Positions 31,901 through 48,232 of a DNA stretch of 64,000 nt are shown piece after piece; the stretch's first letter is position 1; every line of letters begins with the position of its first letter. Below the pieces are notes generated by a model. That model ran no database searches, was not told the DNA's origin, and worked only from the letters and a program-made list of their open reading frames with translations. The stretch spans positions 2,059,001 to 2,123,000 of the forward strand of contig JADJXY010000002.1 in the NCBI GenBank assembly GCA_016720065.1. The letters are read 5' to 3'. Source of the stretch: Betaproteobacteria bacterium (GTDB lineage: Bacteria; Pseudomonadota; Gammaproteobacteria; Burkholderiales; Rhodocyclaceae). Made by a program: the position numbers and the translations under genes.

Positions 31901-32817
31901 AGGAGGCCGTGGGCGAAGGGTTCGACGCGGTACGGGCGAATCTCTCCCTTTCCCTGGCCGCCAACGTGGAGGCCCTCTTCCTGGGCGGCACGGCAGCCCT
32001 CAACGGCACCGGCAACACTCTAGCCAACCTCCTGCGCGGCAACACGGGAATCAACACCCTGAACGGTGGGGCCGGCACCGACATCCTGGAAGGGGGGGAC
32101 GGCAACGACCTCCTGACCGACACCGTGGGCAGCGCCCTGTTCAACGGCGGTGCCGGGGCCGATACCCTGACCGGCGGTGCTGCCGCCGAGGTCTTCCTGG
32201 GCGGCAGCGGCAACGATACCCTGGTGACCGCCGGGGGTAACGATGTGCTGCTGTTCAACAAGGGGGACGGTCAGGATGTCGTCGCGGCGGGAGGGAGCGG
32301 CAGCGATACGCTCTCCGTGGGCGGCGCGGGGCTGGCCTACGGCGATCTGGCCTTTGCCCGCGCGGCCAACGACCTGGTACTCAAGCTGGGGGCCACCGAC
32401 CAGGTCACCTTCCGGGATTGGTATGCGGCCACTCCATCCCGGCCGGTCGTCAATCTGCAGGTGATTGCCGAAGCCATGGCGGGTTTCTCCCAGGGCGGCC
32501 CCGATGCCCTTCTGGACCAGCGCGTGGAACGCTTCAATTTTGGCGGACTGGTGGGCGCCTTCGACGCCGCTCGTGTGGCGAATCCCACCTTGACGACCTG
32601 GGCGCTGAGCAATGCACTGGCAGTCAATGCCCTGGGGGGATCGGACAGCGCGGCCCTGGGAGGCGATCTGGCCTATCAGTATGGCCGCAACGGCACCCTG
32701 GCCGGCATCGGGGCGACGCCCGCCCTGGCGGCCCTGGCGGATGCCAACCTGGGAACCGGAGCCCAGGCCCTCAACCCCCTGGCCGCTTTGCAGACCGGCT
32801 CGGTACGGCTGGGCTGA
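19920..32817 (+). CDS. Giant RTX exoprotein: lipase-like N-terminus, LysM, S8 protease, P domain, RTX array
   Basis: About 4,299 residues after repair of two one-base breaks (C-run 22058-22061; G-run 29122-29126). Residues 1-600 are unique: an alpha/beta-hydrolase-like region (VVIGIAGTNGVGHDMP, then VGGDSLSGVAA with candidate Ser157) and a LysM-like motif near 554-597. Next come EF-hand/dockerin-like repeats (about 715-850), RTX nonapeptides (about 937-1125), a cadherin-like domain, and a subtilase-type domain (about 1297-1640) with His1377 and Ser1563 but Glu1335 at the usual Asp. A proprotein-convertase P domain (about 1660-1780) and some 21 RTX-type modules of 81-90 residues follow, then a C-terminus (RDWY, VERFNFGGLV, ALGGDLAYQYGRNGTL) typical of type I secretion substrates. 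Secreted and calcium-dependent; the precise function is unknown. Confidence 0.85.
21771..23811 (+). repeat. Conserved RTX cassette, copy in the giant gene
   Basis: Partner of 16755-18739. It is intact for the region (DYRITRLTDTLYRVVDTQAG to LTLDNPFPVK) that orphan gene 2 lost. It serves as the internal reference that exposes frame errors in the orphan, while its own lost C at 22058-22061 is exposed by CCCCC at 17042-17046. Confidence 0.92.
28176..31680 (+). repeat. Near-identical tandem array of 729-base RTX units
   Basis: A three-module unit (3 x 81 residues) repeats with almost no divergence. The landmark GTTGTGGACAGTCTCGG is at 28661, 29389, 30388 and 31117, giving steps of 728, 999 and 729 bases. 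The 999 step carries one extra 270-base module, and the 728 step has lost one G at 29122-29126. Each module follows VENLTLTG...INGTGN...NTLIGN...LNGGAG. Very recent amplification or gene conversion is implied, and the copy number may be misassembled. Confidence 0.9.
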
Positions 32818-33190
32818 TGCTCATGGAGCAGGCGACCCCGGTCGAAGCAGGGCGCGGCCCCCCGCCTTCCGCTGCGGCCTGGCAAAGCTTCGCTGCAGCC
32901 TTACGCGGCCAGGGGCTGATGCGATCCAGGGCGTCGCCGGCCAGCCGGCGGGCTTCTTCGGTGTCGTAGTCGGCTTGCAGGCCGAGCCAGAAACCGGGCG
33001 TCGTGCCCAGGGCACGGCCCAGGCGCAGGGCGGTGTCGGCGCTAACGGCCCGCTTGCCGGAGCAGATTTCGCTGATGCGCATGGCGGGGACGCCGATGGT
33101 CTTGGCGAGGCGGTACTGGCTGACGCCCAGGGGAAGGAGGAATTCCTCCTTCAGCACTTCCCCGGGGTGAATATTGCGAATGGTGTCCAT
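32771..33190 (-). CDS. higA: HigA-type antitoxin (XRE HTH)
   Basis: Antitoxin and autorepressor. IHPGEVLKEEFLLPLGVSQY, then LAKTIGVPAMRISEICSGKR is the HigA helix-turn-helix signature, followed by TALRLGRALGTTPGFWLGLQ. The sequenced frame runs to 139 residues and overlaps the RTX stop. The HigA family normally ends shortly after ALDRISP. One more C in the CCCC run complementary to 32912-32915 would give ALDRISPLAA and a stop at 32901, a normal 96-residue protein. A lost base is therefore likely here too. It starts 12 bases after the higB stop. Confidence 0.88.
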   Translation of the reverse strand: MDTIRNIHPGEVLKEEFLLPLGVSQYRLAKTIGVPAMRISEICSGKRAVSADTALRLGRALGTTPGFWLGLQADYDTEEARRLAGDALDRISPWPRKAAAKLCQAAAEGGGPRPASTGVACSMSISPAVPSRSAKRPGG

Positions 33191-33202
33191 GGCTTTGGTC
33201 TT

Positions 33203-33484
33203 TCAGTGATAGTCGCAAATCTCGACGGCCTCGGCGTTGCCGTCACGCCATACAAAACAGAGGCGCCACTGTTCGTTGATGCGAATGCTCCACTGCCCGA
33301 CCCGGTCGCCGACCAGGGCCTCCAGCCGGTTGTTGGGGGGCGCGCGCAAATCGGCAAGGCAGCGGGCATTGTTGAGCATGCGCAGTTTCCGGCGGGCGAC
33401 GGCTTGAATCTGATTGGGCAGGCGGCGGGAGAAGACGCCATTCCAGATTCGTTCTGTCTCGGCGTCGCGGAAGGAAACGATCAT
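33203..33484 (-). CDS. higB: HigB-type toxin (RelE-fold mRNA interferase)
   Basis: A 93-residue RelE/HigB toxin predicted to cleave ribosome-bound mRNA. It starts MIVSFRDAETERIWNG, has the core LPNQIQAVARRKLRMLNNA and ends in the family-typical QWRLCFVWRDGNAEAVEICDYH. The start was set at ATG 33484, where the family alignment begins, rather than at an upstream Met. It is the first gene of the higBA operon, on the strand opposite to the type I secretion genes on either side. Confidence 0.9.
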   Translation of the reverse strand: MIVSFRDAETERIWNGVFSRRLPNQIQAVARRKLRMLNNARCLADLRAPPNNRLEALVGDRVGQWSIRINEQWRLCFVWRDGNAEAVEICDYH

Positions 33485-33603
33485 GGAATTGAGTTTATTG
33501 GCGGGCGATATTATCGTCAAGCGATACGGATCGGGCGCTCGGCTGGTGCGATGGGTCAGGCTTCTCGCCTAGCGCGCATTTGCCGGGGTTTGAGGAGTAC
33601 GGC

Positions 33604-35020
33604 ATGAGCCAGGCGGTTTCCCCCCCGCCTTCCGCTGCGCAGCCGCGCCACCGCCCCGGTCGCGGTGCCCCCGGCGCCGGGCCGGGCTGGGTCGATCCCC
33701 GGGATTTCTCGCCGCCCCTGCTGCGTTTGCAGGCGGCGGCGCCCAATCCCCTGGGGCGCAAGGTGCTGTGGGCGCTGCTGGCGCTGCTCGCCGCCCTGCT
33801 GGTCTGGGCGGCGGTGGGGCGACTGGATATCGTGGCGGTGGCCGAGGGCCGCCTCATTCCCCACAGCTACGTCAAGATCGTGCAGCCGGCGGAAGCGGGC
33901 ATCGTCAAGGAAATCGCGGTGCGGGAGGGGGAGGCGGTGCGGGCGGGCCAGGTGCTGATGCGCATGGACGCCCTGGTGGTGGAGGCCGACGCCCGTTCCC
34001 TGGACGCCGAGGTGTGGCGCAAGCGTCTGGGCCTGCGGCGCATCGATGCGGAACTGGAAGGGCTGCCCTTCCGGGTGGAAAAGGACGATCCCCGCCCTGG
34101 CGCGGGAGGTGGAGGCCCAGTACCGCGCCAACCGGGCGGCCCTGGCCGCCGCCCTGGCCGAGGAGCGCAGCCGCCTGGCCAAGGCGGGCCAGGAGCTTTC
34201 CGCCGCCCGTCAGGTGAAAGAGAAACTGGAGCAGACCCTGCCCCACTTCCGGCAGCAGGATCAGGCCTTCGAGAAGCTCTCGCGGGAGGGCTTCGCCGGG
34301 CCGATGATGGCCAGCGACAAGCGGCGCGAGCGCATCGAGCGCGAACAGGAGGTCGAGACCCAGGGGCATCTGATCGAGGCGGCCCGGGCGAATCTGACCC
34401 AGTCGGAGAAGAAGCTGGCCCAGATCGATTCCGATACCCGCCGCCAGTTGCACGCCGAACGGAGCGAACTGCAGGCCCAACTGGAGCGGCTGGCCCAGGA
34501 GGTCGCCAAACAGGCCCACAAACGCGCCCTGCAGGAACTGAAGGCGCCGCAGGATGCGGTGGTCAAGGATCTGGCCACCCATACCGCGGGGACCGTCGTC
34601 CAGCCGGGTACCGTGTTGCTCACCCTGGTGCCGCGGGAGGAGAGGCTGCGGGCGGAGGTCTGGGTGTCCAACGAGGACATCGGCTTCGTGCGCGAGGGGC
34701 AGCCGGTGAAGCTGAAATTCGCGGCCTTTCCCTTCCAGAAGTACGGTCTGGCCCAGGGAGTTGTGGAACACGTGGGTGCCGACGCCACGGAATCCCAGGG
34801 GGCGGGGGAGGCGAACGCCCGCCCGGGGGCCGGCCCGCCTCCGTCCTACAAGGCCCTGGTGGCCCTGGAGCGCATGGACCTTGCCCTGGACGGGCGGCGC
34901 TTCGCCCTGGCTGCCGGCATGCACACCAGCGCGGAGATCCACCTGGGGGACCGGACGGTGCTGGAATACCTGCTTTCGCCGGTGAGGAAGGCCTGGCACG
35001 AGGCCGGGCGGGAGAGGTAG
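33604..35020 (+). CDS. Type I secretion membrane-fusion protein (HlyD-like), frame broken near 34093
   Basis: Periplasmic adaptor linking the ABC exporter to a TolC-type porin. It has a cytoplasmic N-terminus, one transmembrane helix (ALLALLAALLVWAAVG), a biotinyl/lipoyl-like hairpin (VKIVQPAEAGIVKEIAVREG), a long coiled coil (ALAEERSRLAKAGQELSAAR onward) and a beta-barrel C-terminus (LRAEVWVSNEDIGFVREGQP). The two halves are in different frames. Deleting one C from CCCC at 34091-34094 gives RVEKDDPALAREVEAQYRAN and about 471 residues. The start ATG follows GAGGAGTA. It is separated from its exporter by the RTX gene pairs, so the whole 9.5-35 kb stretch reads as one secretion locus. Confidence 0.9.
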
Positions 35021-35043
35021 GAGAAGGTCCTGGCGAGGCCTGA

Positions 35044-35247
35044 GAGGCTGTGAATAAATCTACTGCGCGGCCCGATTGCTTCGTTGGGCGGTGTTGGTTC
35101 CGGCCGCTGCGCTTAACCTTCGCCGCGCGAAGGTTAGCCTTCACCGAAACTTCGTTTTCACTCCTCGCCTATCTAACTGATATGTCTCGTCGCTGCGCTC
35201 CGTCCGCCTCGCACTCGGGCCGCTCGCTACGATTTCTTCACAGCCTC
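35044..35247. repeat. MITE-like inverted repeat downstream of hlyD
   Basis: A 204-base element with near-perfect ends: GAGGCTGTGAATAAATC at 35044-35060 and its complement (one mismatch) at 35231-35247. Inside lies a CTACTGCGCGGCCCGA / CTCGGGCCGCTCGCTACG pair, and at 35111-35139 a hairpin GCTTAACCTTCGC-CGC-GCGAAGGTTAGCC. The hairpin resembles, in reverse complement, the core of the elements inserted in frame at 14320 and 18287. A related copy is at 56819-56907. The rest of 35248-35442 holds no gene that I can see. Confidence 0.75.
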
Positions 35248-35442
35248 TGAGTTGGGCTGCGCCCGCGGATGGACATGGATCAGGCCCGCCCCCGGCAGTG
35301 GAAGGCGCCGGCCGGCCCGTTTCCCTCCCCCGGGAATTCTCCTCCCCCCGCTTGACCGCCGGCCGGCCGGCGGGAATACTTGCACGCTTCTGAAAAAACC
35401 GGCGCCACGCTGGTTACAAAAACACCACCGCGAGGAGCAGGG

Positions 35443-37634
35443 ATGGGAGACAGCACAGGGCCGGCGCTCCGGCACGTCGCACGCTTTGGCACCACGGCGC
35501 AGCCGGGTGATACGCTTCCCGGGCCGGTGGCGCCGGGCATGACGCTCAATTCGCCGGTGGGGGTGGCCCTGGACCGGGCGGGCAATGTCTGGGTATGCGA
35601 CACGGGCAACAACCGTCTGCTGGTCTTCGACGCCAGCCTGAGCACCCTGCGCCATGTGCTGCACGCGCCGGAAAGCGCGGCGGGCGGCGAGGCGGCGCGG
35701 GCCTTCCGCATGCCCTTCCACGTCTGCCCCCACCCCGAAAAGAACCGGGTCTTCGTCTCCGACATGGGCAACAGCCGCATCGTGGTCCTCGACCTCGCCG
35801 ACGGCGCGCCGCGCTTTGCGGGGGCCCTGGGCAACACGGCACAGAAGGGCTTTGCCCCCTTGCAGGATCCCAATGGGCTCACCCTGGTGCGCGGCACGAA
35901 GGGTTTCGAACTCTGCGTCAATGACGAGTTCTTCCATAACGCCGCGGACCCCCTGCGCAACCGCTGCGTGCGCTTTACGGAAGACGGCCTTTACCTGGGG
36001 GAATTCCGCTCGGTCCAGGTGAAGGGCCGGCGCCACGATCTCCTCTGGCCCCAGGGGCTGGCCTCCGACGCCGAGGGAAATCTCTACCTCGCCAATACCG
36101 GCAGCTACGAAATCCTGCGCTGTCCGGCCGACGCCAAGGTCGACGACGACTACGTGGCCCGCGGGGGCAGCCCCCTTATCGCCCACCGTTTCGGCACCCC
36201 CGGGGCCTGGGCATGCTCAACATCATGCGCGACGTAAATGTGGTGGGCGACCGGGTCTTCGTACCGGACCACGTCGCCAACACCATTTCCGTCTATCACA
36301 CCGACGGCCGGCCCCTGGCCACGGTGGCGGGCCTGCGGGCGGGCTGGCACCACGGTACCGAACCGGTCAATTCCCCCACCGACCCGCTCTATTACCTCCT
36401 GGAAGACACGGCCCTGGTCAGCCCCTACGTGATCTGCGACGGGGGGGCACCGGACGTCTTCTTCATCAGCGAACCTTTCACCTCGCGCATTCTCAAGGTG
36501 CGCATCGATTTCTCCCGGGGGCCTCGGGCGACGGCGAAACTGATGGCCGCCGTGGGCAAGCGCCGGGACGACCCCGCCAGTGCCACCAACGCACAGTTGA
36601 ACTGCGTCACCTCGGTCATCGGCTTTGCCCAGCCGGAATCCAGCCCCAAAGGTACGGCCGGCCCCGCGGCGGCCTGGCCGGTTTCCGCCAGTGCGGCTCT
36701 GGCGGGCCAGTACGACGCCTGGTGGGGCCATCTGACCCGGGCCACCCTGCAACACTCCGGCGGCGCCGACTGGCTGCGCGAAGCGCGCCTGGTGCTCGAC
36801 GCCGGCAACTGGCGCCTCACCGCCTGCCGCGCCCAGGGCACCGGCTACGTGCCCGACCCGGTGCAGCTCGACGGCTGGTTCCTGGCCGGCAACCTGGGGC
36901 TCGCCTCCTTCGTGCCCGACTTTCCCCTGCTCGGGCAGTGGGTTCCGGGGACGCCCATCGTCCTGGCCGGCAATTTCGATACCGGCACCATCAGCCTCTA
37001 CCAGATCGGTCCCCTGGGCAATCTGGTCAATTTCGGCCTGCCCTTCGGACTCAAGGGCTCCGGCCCGGCCTGCCTGTCCGGCCCCCAGGGCATGGCGGCC
37101 TCCGGCGACGGCCACGTCTATATCGCCGACACCCTCAACAACCGCATGGCCCACTGGCAGATCCTGGCCAGCGGCACGGCAATCCCCCTGGGCACCTTCG
37201 TCTGGCAAGGCGAAGAGCGGGGCGATTCCCCCTTCACCCCCACCGACGCGGCCCTCGCCGCCGACGGGCGCCTCTACGTCAGCGACCAGTTCAATGACCG
37301 CATCTGCGTCTTCGACCGCGACGGCCGTTCGCTCTTCAGCTTCGGCCGCCAGGGCTACTGGGAGGAGGGCAATCCCGACGGGGAGCGCTTCATGCTGCCC
37401 ACCAGCCTGGCCATCGACGGCGATCGCCTCTATGTGAACGATCTGGTGAACCGCGCCCTGAAGGTATTCATCCTGGAAGGAAACACGCCCCGCTTCATCG
37501 CCGGACTGTCGCTCTTCAAGCTGAGCACCGCGGAGGGGGGCGTGTGGATGCCCTTCCTCATGCACGCCCGGGAGGGACGGGTGTATCTTGCCGACTCGAC
37601 GTACAACATCGTCCAGGTCTACGCCTGCGACTGA
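35443..37634 (+). CDS. NHL-type beta-propeller protein, frame broken near 36205
   Basis: About 730 residues of repeated propeller blades, for example PVGVALDRAGNVWVCDTGNN, then PQGLASDAEGNLYLANTGSY, PQGMAASGDGHVYIADTLNN and LAADGRLYVSDQFNDRICVF. No signal peptide is visible at ATG 35443, which follows GAGGAGCAGG. The frame breaks in GGGG at 36204-36207. Adding a G gives TPGGLGMLNIMRDVNVV and a single protein. It ends 14 bases before the giant hybrid kinase gene, so the two are probably co-transcribed. A sensory or scaffold role for the kinase is plausible but unproven. NHL proteins have varied functions. Confidence 0.72.
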
Positions 37635-37648
37635 CTCTTTCCCGCCCC

Positions 37649-44471
<6,823 letters not shown>

Positions 44472-44475
<4 letters not shown>

Positions 44476-45398
44476 CTCCGCAGTCGAAACAGCGCGTCCT
44501 GGTGGTCGAAGACGAGAAGATCAATCGCACCGTCCTGGTCGCCCTGCTCAAGGACGACTACCAGGTCATCCTCGCCAAGACCGGCGAGCAGGCCCTGGAG
44601 CGCCTGGCCAGCGACGACCAGATCGACGTGGTCCTGCTCGACGTGCTGATGCCCGACATGGACGGCTACGAGGTGCTGCGCCACATCAAGGACGGCGACG
44701 CCACGCGGGAAATCCCGGTGATCTTTCTCACCGCCCTCAATTCCACCAATGACGAAGAAAAGGGCCTGCGCCTGGGGGCCAGCGACTACATCGGCAAGCC
44801 CTTCAGCCCGGCCATCGTCAAGGCCCGCGTCTCCAACCTGGCCCGCTTCGTGCGCCAGCGCAAGCTCCTGGAAACCCTGGCCGGCCGCGACGGCCTGACC
44901 GAAATCCCCAACCGCCGCGCCTTCGACCAGGCGCTCCTGCAGGAAATCGCCCGCAGCCTGCGCAACGGCCAGAGCTTTGGCCTGGCCCTGGTCGATGTGG
45001 ACTACTTCAAGCAATACAACGACCACTACGGCCACGCCGCCGGGGACGGCTCCCTGAAGCAGGTGGCCCGCACTCTGGCCGAGTCCCTGCGCCGCCCCGG
45101 GGACCTGGCCGCCCGCTACGGTGGCGAGGAATTCGCCCTCATCCTGCCCGACTGCGACGGCGCCGGCGGCCAGGAGGTCGCCGAAGCCATCCGCCAGAAG
45201 GTGAAGGCCCTGGGTATCGAACACACCCAATCCAGCGCCGCCCCCGAACTGACGGTTTCCGTCGGCGGCGTCACCGTCACCGGACGCCAGGGCAGCGCCG
45301 AAGAACTGCTCATCGCCGCCGACCGCCAGCTCTACGCCGCCAAACAGCAGGGCCGCAACCGGGTGTGCTGGGCCGACCTGACCCGCAGCGCTGATTAA
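44472..45398 (+). CDS. Response regulator with REC and GGDEF domains (diguanylate cyclase)
   Basis: A 308-residue protein. The receiver domain (about 7-120) has phospho-acceptor Asp in VVLLDVLMPDMDGYE. The GGDEF domain has DVDYFKQYNDHYGHAAGD and the active-site motif GGEEF, predicting synthesis of cyclic di-GMP from GTP. ATG 44472 overlaps the stop of the giant kinase by four bases, so the pair is almost certainly a phosphorelay: HPt of the kinase to this receiver. An inhibitory RxxD site is not evident just upstream of GGEEF. The output is expected to be attachment or biofilm control. Confidence 0.93.
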
Positions 45399-45598
45399 CC
45401 CGGCAAACAAGCCCCCGTTCGCCCTGAGCCAGTCGAAGGGCGGGGCCGCGAGGGCTGCGCCAGGCCTGTCCTGAACCCCGGCCCGAACAGAGATGCCGAC
45501 CCGCAGGGTCAGGGTGGCCGGGGTGCCTCACGTCCTTGTACCCACACCCATAAAGGACCACAATACAGCACCGTTTTTGGAACCGAATAGGGCACGCT

Positions 45599-45907
45599 AT
45601 GGAACAGGTACTTGCGACTCGCTCAGTCAGCATCACGGAACTCAAACGTAGTCCCAGCGCCGTGCTTGAGCAGGCCGGCTCCGAACCGGTGGCCGTCCTC
45701 AACCACAACCGCCCCGCCGCCTATCTGTTGTCGCCCGAAGTCTATGCGTCCATGCTGCTACACCTCAATGCAGACTTGCGAGCAGCCATTCAGGAGGGCA
45801 TCGACAGCGGCCCTGCCATTGCCGCAGAGGACGTGCTGGCGGAATTGAAGGCGCGTTACGCCGAACCGAAACGACCAGCCGCCAAAGTGAGGAAGCGAGC
45901 TGCCTGA
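45599..45907 (+). CDS. Phd/YefM-type antitoxin
   Basis: A 102-residue antitoxin: ATRSVSITELKRSPSAVLEQ, then SEPVAVLNHNRPAAYLLSPE is the Phd/YefM DNA-binding fold, followed by a helical toxin-binding tail ending in a basic stretch. Its stop overlaps the ATG of the ParE-like toxin (TGATG). It probably represses its own operon. The 200 bases before it, after the GGDEF gene, contain no gene that I can see. Confidence 0.88.
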   Translation: MEQVLATRSVSITELKRSPSAVLEQAGSEPVAVLNHNRPAAYLLSPEVYASMLLHLNADLRAAIQEGIDSGPAIAAEDVLAELKARYAEPKRPAAKVRKRAA

Positions 45908-46221
45908 TGTCTGCCGTGGTCCTATCGCCGAAGGCGCGGCAGGATCTGCTCGACATCGGCGACCACATCGCCCGGGACAGCCCGGCCAATGCCCGGCGCT
46001 TTGTCGCAAGACTGCTTGAGCAGTGCAAGCGCATCGGGCGCGCTCCCTTGGGCTACGTCAGCCGCGAGGAACTGGCGCCCGGCCTGCGCATGGCCGCGTT
46101 TGAGAGTTACGTGATCTTCTTTCGGATTCTCGACGGGACCGTACGAATCGAGCGCGTATTGCACGGCGCACGCAATCTGCCGGTAGTCATTGCGGCGGAT
46201 GGCGGGCAGCCCGTCAAATAG
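45907..46221 (+). CDS. ParE/RelE-family toxin
   Basis: A 104-residue type II toxin: VVLSPKARQDLLDIGDHIAR, then ANARRFVARLLEQCKRIGRA matches the ParE-type plasmid stabilisation family, ending VRIERVLHGARNLP. ParE members poison gyrase, but RelE-like mRNA cleavage cannot be excluded from sequence alone. It is coupled to the upstream antitoxin by a stop-start overlap. Confidence 0.9.
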   Translation: MSAVVLSPKARQDLLDIGDHIARDSPANARRFVARLLEQCKRIGRAPLGYVSREELAPGLRMAAFESYVIFFRILDGTVRIERVLHGARNLPVVIAADGGQPVK

Positions 46222-46293
46222 AATCCGCAATTTTCTGGCCACCCCGCGCCTCCACGGTAGCGCACCAACACCGTGGCTCCTGCGCACGGCCTT

Positions 46294-47691
46294 TCAGTGC
46301 AGCTTGACGTGGGGCTCGGTGCGACGCGTGATGAGGCGGGCCAGGGTATCCAGCGCCACCTTGACGAAGCCGTGCAGCGCCAGCTCGTGCATCTTGTACA
46401 GCGAGCGGTACATGAGGCTGGCGAAGCGCCCTTCCAGCCACAGGTTGCCGCCCACCAGGCTGCCCATCAGATTGCCCACGGTGGAATACTTGCCCAGGGA
46501 GACCAGGGAGCCGAAGTCGCGGTAGGTCCAGGGCTTGAGGGGCCGGCCGGCCAGCCGCGCCTCGATCTGCTTCACCAGATGCGAAGCCTGCTGGTGGGCC
46601 GCCTGGGCCCGGGGCGGCACCAGGGTGCCTTCGGGCCTGCCTTGCCATTGGCAGGCAGCGCAGTCGCCCAGGGCGAAGATGTTGGGGTCGCGGGTGGTCT
46701 GCAGGGTCGGCTCCACCACCAGTTGGTTGACCCGGTTGCTCTCGAGGCCGCCGAAATCCTTGAGCATCTCCGGCGCCTTGACGCCCGCCGCCCACACCAC
46801 CAGCTCGGCCGGAATCACCTCGCCATCCTTGAGGCGCAAGCCGTCCGGCAGTACTTCTGCCACCACCGCATTGGCACGCACTTCGACGCCGATCTTGTCC
46901 AGGAGACGCATGGCGGCGGCCGAAACCCGCTCGGGCACCGCCGGCAGGATGCGCGGCGCGCCTTCGATGACGACGATGCGGATGTCCTCGCTGGCGTCGA
47001 TGCGGTCCAGGCCGAAGGACACCAGGGCGCGGGCGGTGTTGTGCAGTTCGGCGGCGAGTTCGATCCCCGTCGCCCCGGCACCGATGATGGCCACGGTGAG
47101 TTGCCCCGGCCGCCGCGGTTCGCTCTGGGCGTGGGCGCGGATGCAGGCATTGACCATGCGGCGATGGAAGCGCGCGGCCTGGCCCGGCGTCTCCAGGCAG
47201 ATGGCGTGCTCCTTGACCCCGGGGGTGCCGAAATCGTTGGTCAGGCTGCCGACGGAAATGACCAGGGTGTCGTAGTGGAACACCCGCGGCGCGGCGATCA
47301 CTTCCTCGCCGTGTTCATCGACGTAGGGGGCCGTATAGACCAGGCGTTTCTCCCGGTCGATGCCGACCACTTCGCCGAAGCGGTAGCGGTAGCCGTGCCA
47401 GTAGGACTGGGCCAGGTGGTTGAGCTCGTAGGTACTGAGGGACATGCTGCCCGCCGCGATTTCGTGCAGGTGCGGCTTCCAGAAATGGGTGCGGGCCTTC
47501 TCGATCAGGGTGACCGCGGCCTTGCCCTTCTTGCCCAGGCGGTCGCCCAGCTTGGTGACCAGTTCCAGCCCGCCGGCGCCACCGCCGATGACCACGATCT
47601 GATGCAGGCCGGCATCGGGGCCGACGACGTTGAAGGGTTCGAGGTCCGGACGGCCGGACGCCGACCCCGGGGTGGGGGAGCAATTCTCCAT
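46294..47691 (-). CDS. ndh: Type II NADH dehydrogenase
   Basis: Single-subunit, non-proton-pumping NADH:quinone oxidoreductase on the inner membrane face, about 465 residues. The FAD motif is VVIGGGAGGLEL, the NADH motif is VAIIGAGATGIELAAELHNT and the second FAD contact is PNIFALGDCAACQW. The C-terminal amphipathic region (FASLMYRSLYKMHELALHG) is the membrane anchor. ATG 47691 (MENCSPTPG) is preferred over 47727, since GGAG lies just upstream. It is monocistronic and convergent with the ParE toxin gene. Confidence 0.93.
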   Translation of the reverse strand: MENCSPTPGSASGRPDLEPFNVVGPDAGLHQIVVIGGGAGGLELVTKLGDRLGKKGKAAVTLIEKARTHFWKPHLHEIAAGSMSLSTYELNHLAQSYWHGYRYRFGEVVGIDREKRLVYTAPYVDEHGEEVIAAPRVFHYDTLVISVGSLTNDFGTPGVKEHAICLETPGQAARFHRRMVNACIRAHAQSEPRRPGQLTVAIIGAGATGIELAAELHNTARALVSFGLDRIDASEDIRIVVIEGAPRILPAVPERVSAAAMRLLDKIGVEVRANAVVAEVLPDGLRLKDGEVIPAELVVWAAGVKAPEMLKDFGGLESNRVNQLVVEPTLQTTRDPNIFALGDCAACQWQGRPEGTLVPPRAQAAHQQASHLVKQIEARLAGRPLKPWTYRDFGSLVSLGKYSTVGNLMGSLVGGNLWLEGRFASLMYRSLYKMHELALHGFVKVALDTLARLITRRTEPHVKLH

Positions 47692-47809
47692 GGGGGAACT
47701 CCAATAATTTTTGCTGTGGTGCAACAATACCTTAAGATTCAGGCAACTTCCAGCGACCGCCTCCCTCGGCGGGGCGGAAATTCCTCACACCCGGGGGCAA
47801 ATCAAACGC

Positions 47810-48232
47810 TCAGCGATTGCTGTGGGTTCCCGTGCGCACGGCCAGGAAGACCTCGCGCAGGAAGAGCCCCAGGGCGACGATCATCGCCGCCATGGAAAGG
47901 ATGAAGAGGGTGGCCACCAGGCGGGCGAGGTCCACGGCCACCAGGGCGGCGACGAAGGCACCAGCCACCACGAGGCAGACCAGCAGGGCGCTGAGCACGG
48001 CGTAGAAAATGGCGAAATAGACCAGGCGGCTGCGCCGCTCCAGCAGGTCGAGTTCCGCAGCCACGGTCTCGCCGTCGCCGGCGGCGCGCCCGAAGAGGGT
48101 CCGCCGCCGATCCACGATGCGCCCCAGGCGGCCGTTGAGGGTGTTGATGAGGGTGGCGATGGCGGTGAGCAGGAAGACCGGTGCCACCGCCAGTTGAATG
48201 ACGCGGGAAATGTCGGTGAGATGCGACTCCAT
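47810..48232 (-). CDS. DUF2721 membrane protein
   Basis: A 140-residue integral membrane protein of unknown function. Three hydrophobic segments are visible: VIQLAVAPVFLLTAIATLIN, then FAIFYAVLSALLVCLVVAGA and LFILSMAAMIVALGLFL. The motif NTLNGRLGRIVDRRR after the first helix is the DUF2721 hallmark. It overlaps the upstream S4-domain gene by the ATGA of their stop and start, so the pair forms an operon. Confidence 0.85.
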   Translation of the reverse strand: MESHLTDISRVIQLAVAPVFLLTAIATLINTLNGRLGRIVDRRRTLFGRAAGDGETVAAELDLLERRSRLVYFAIFYAVLSALLVCLVVAGAFVAALVAVDLARLVATLFILSMAAMIVALGLFLREVFLAVRTGTHSNR

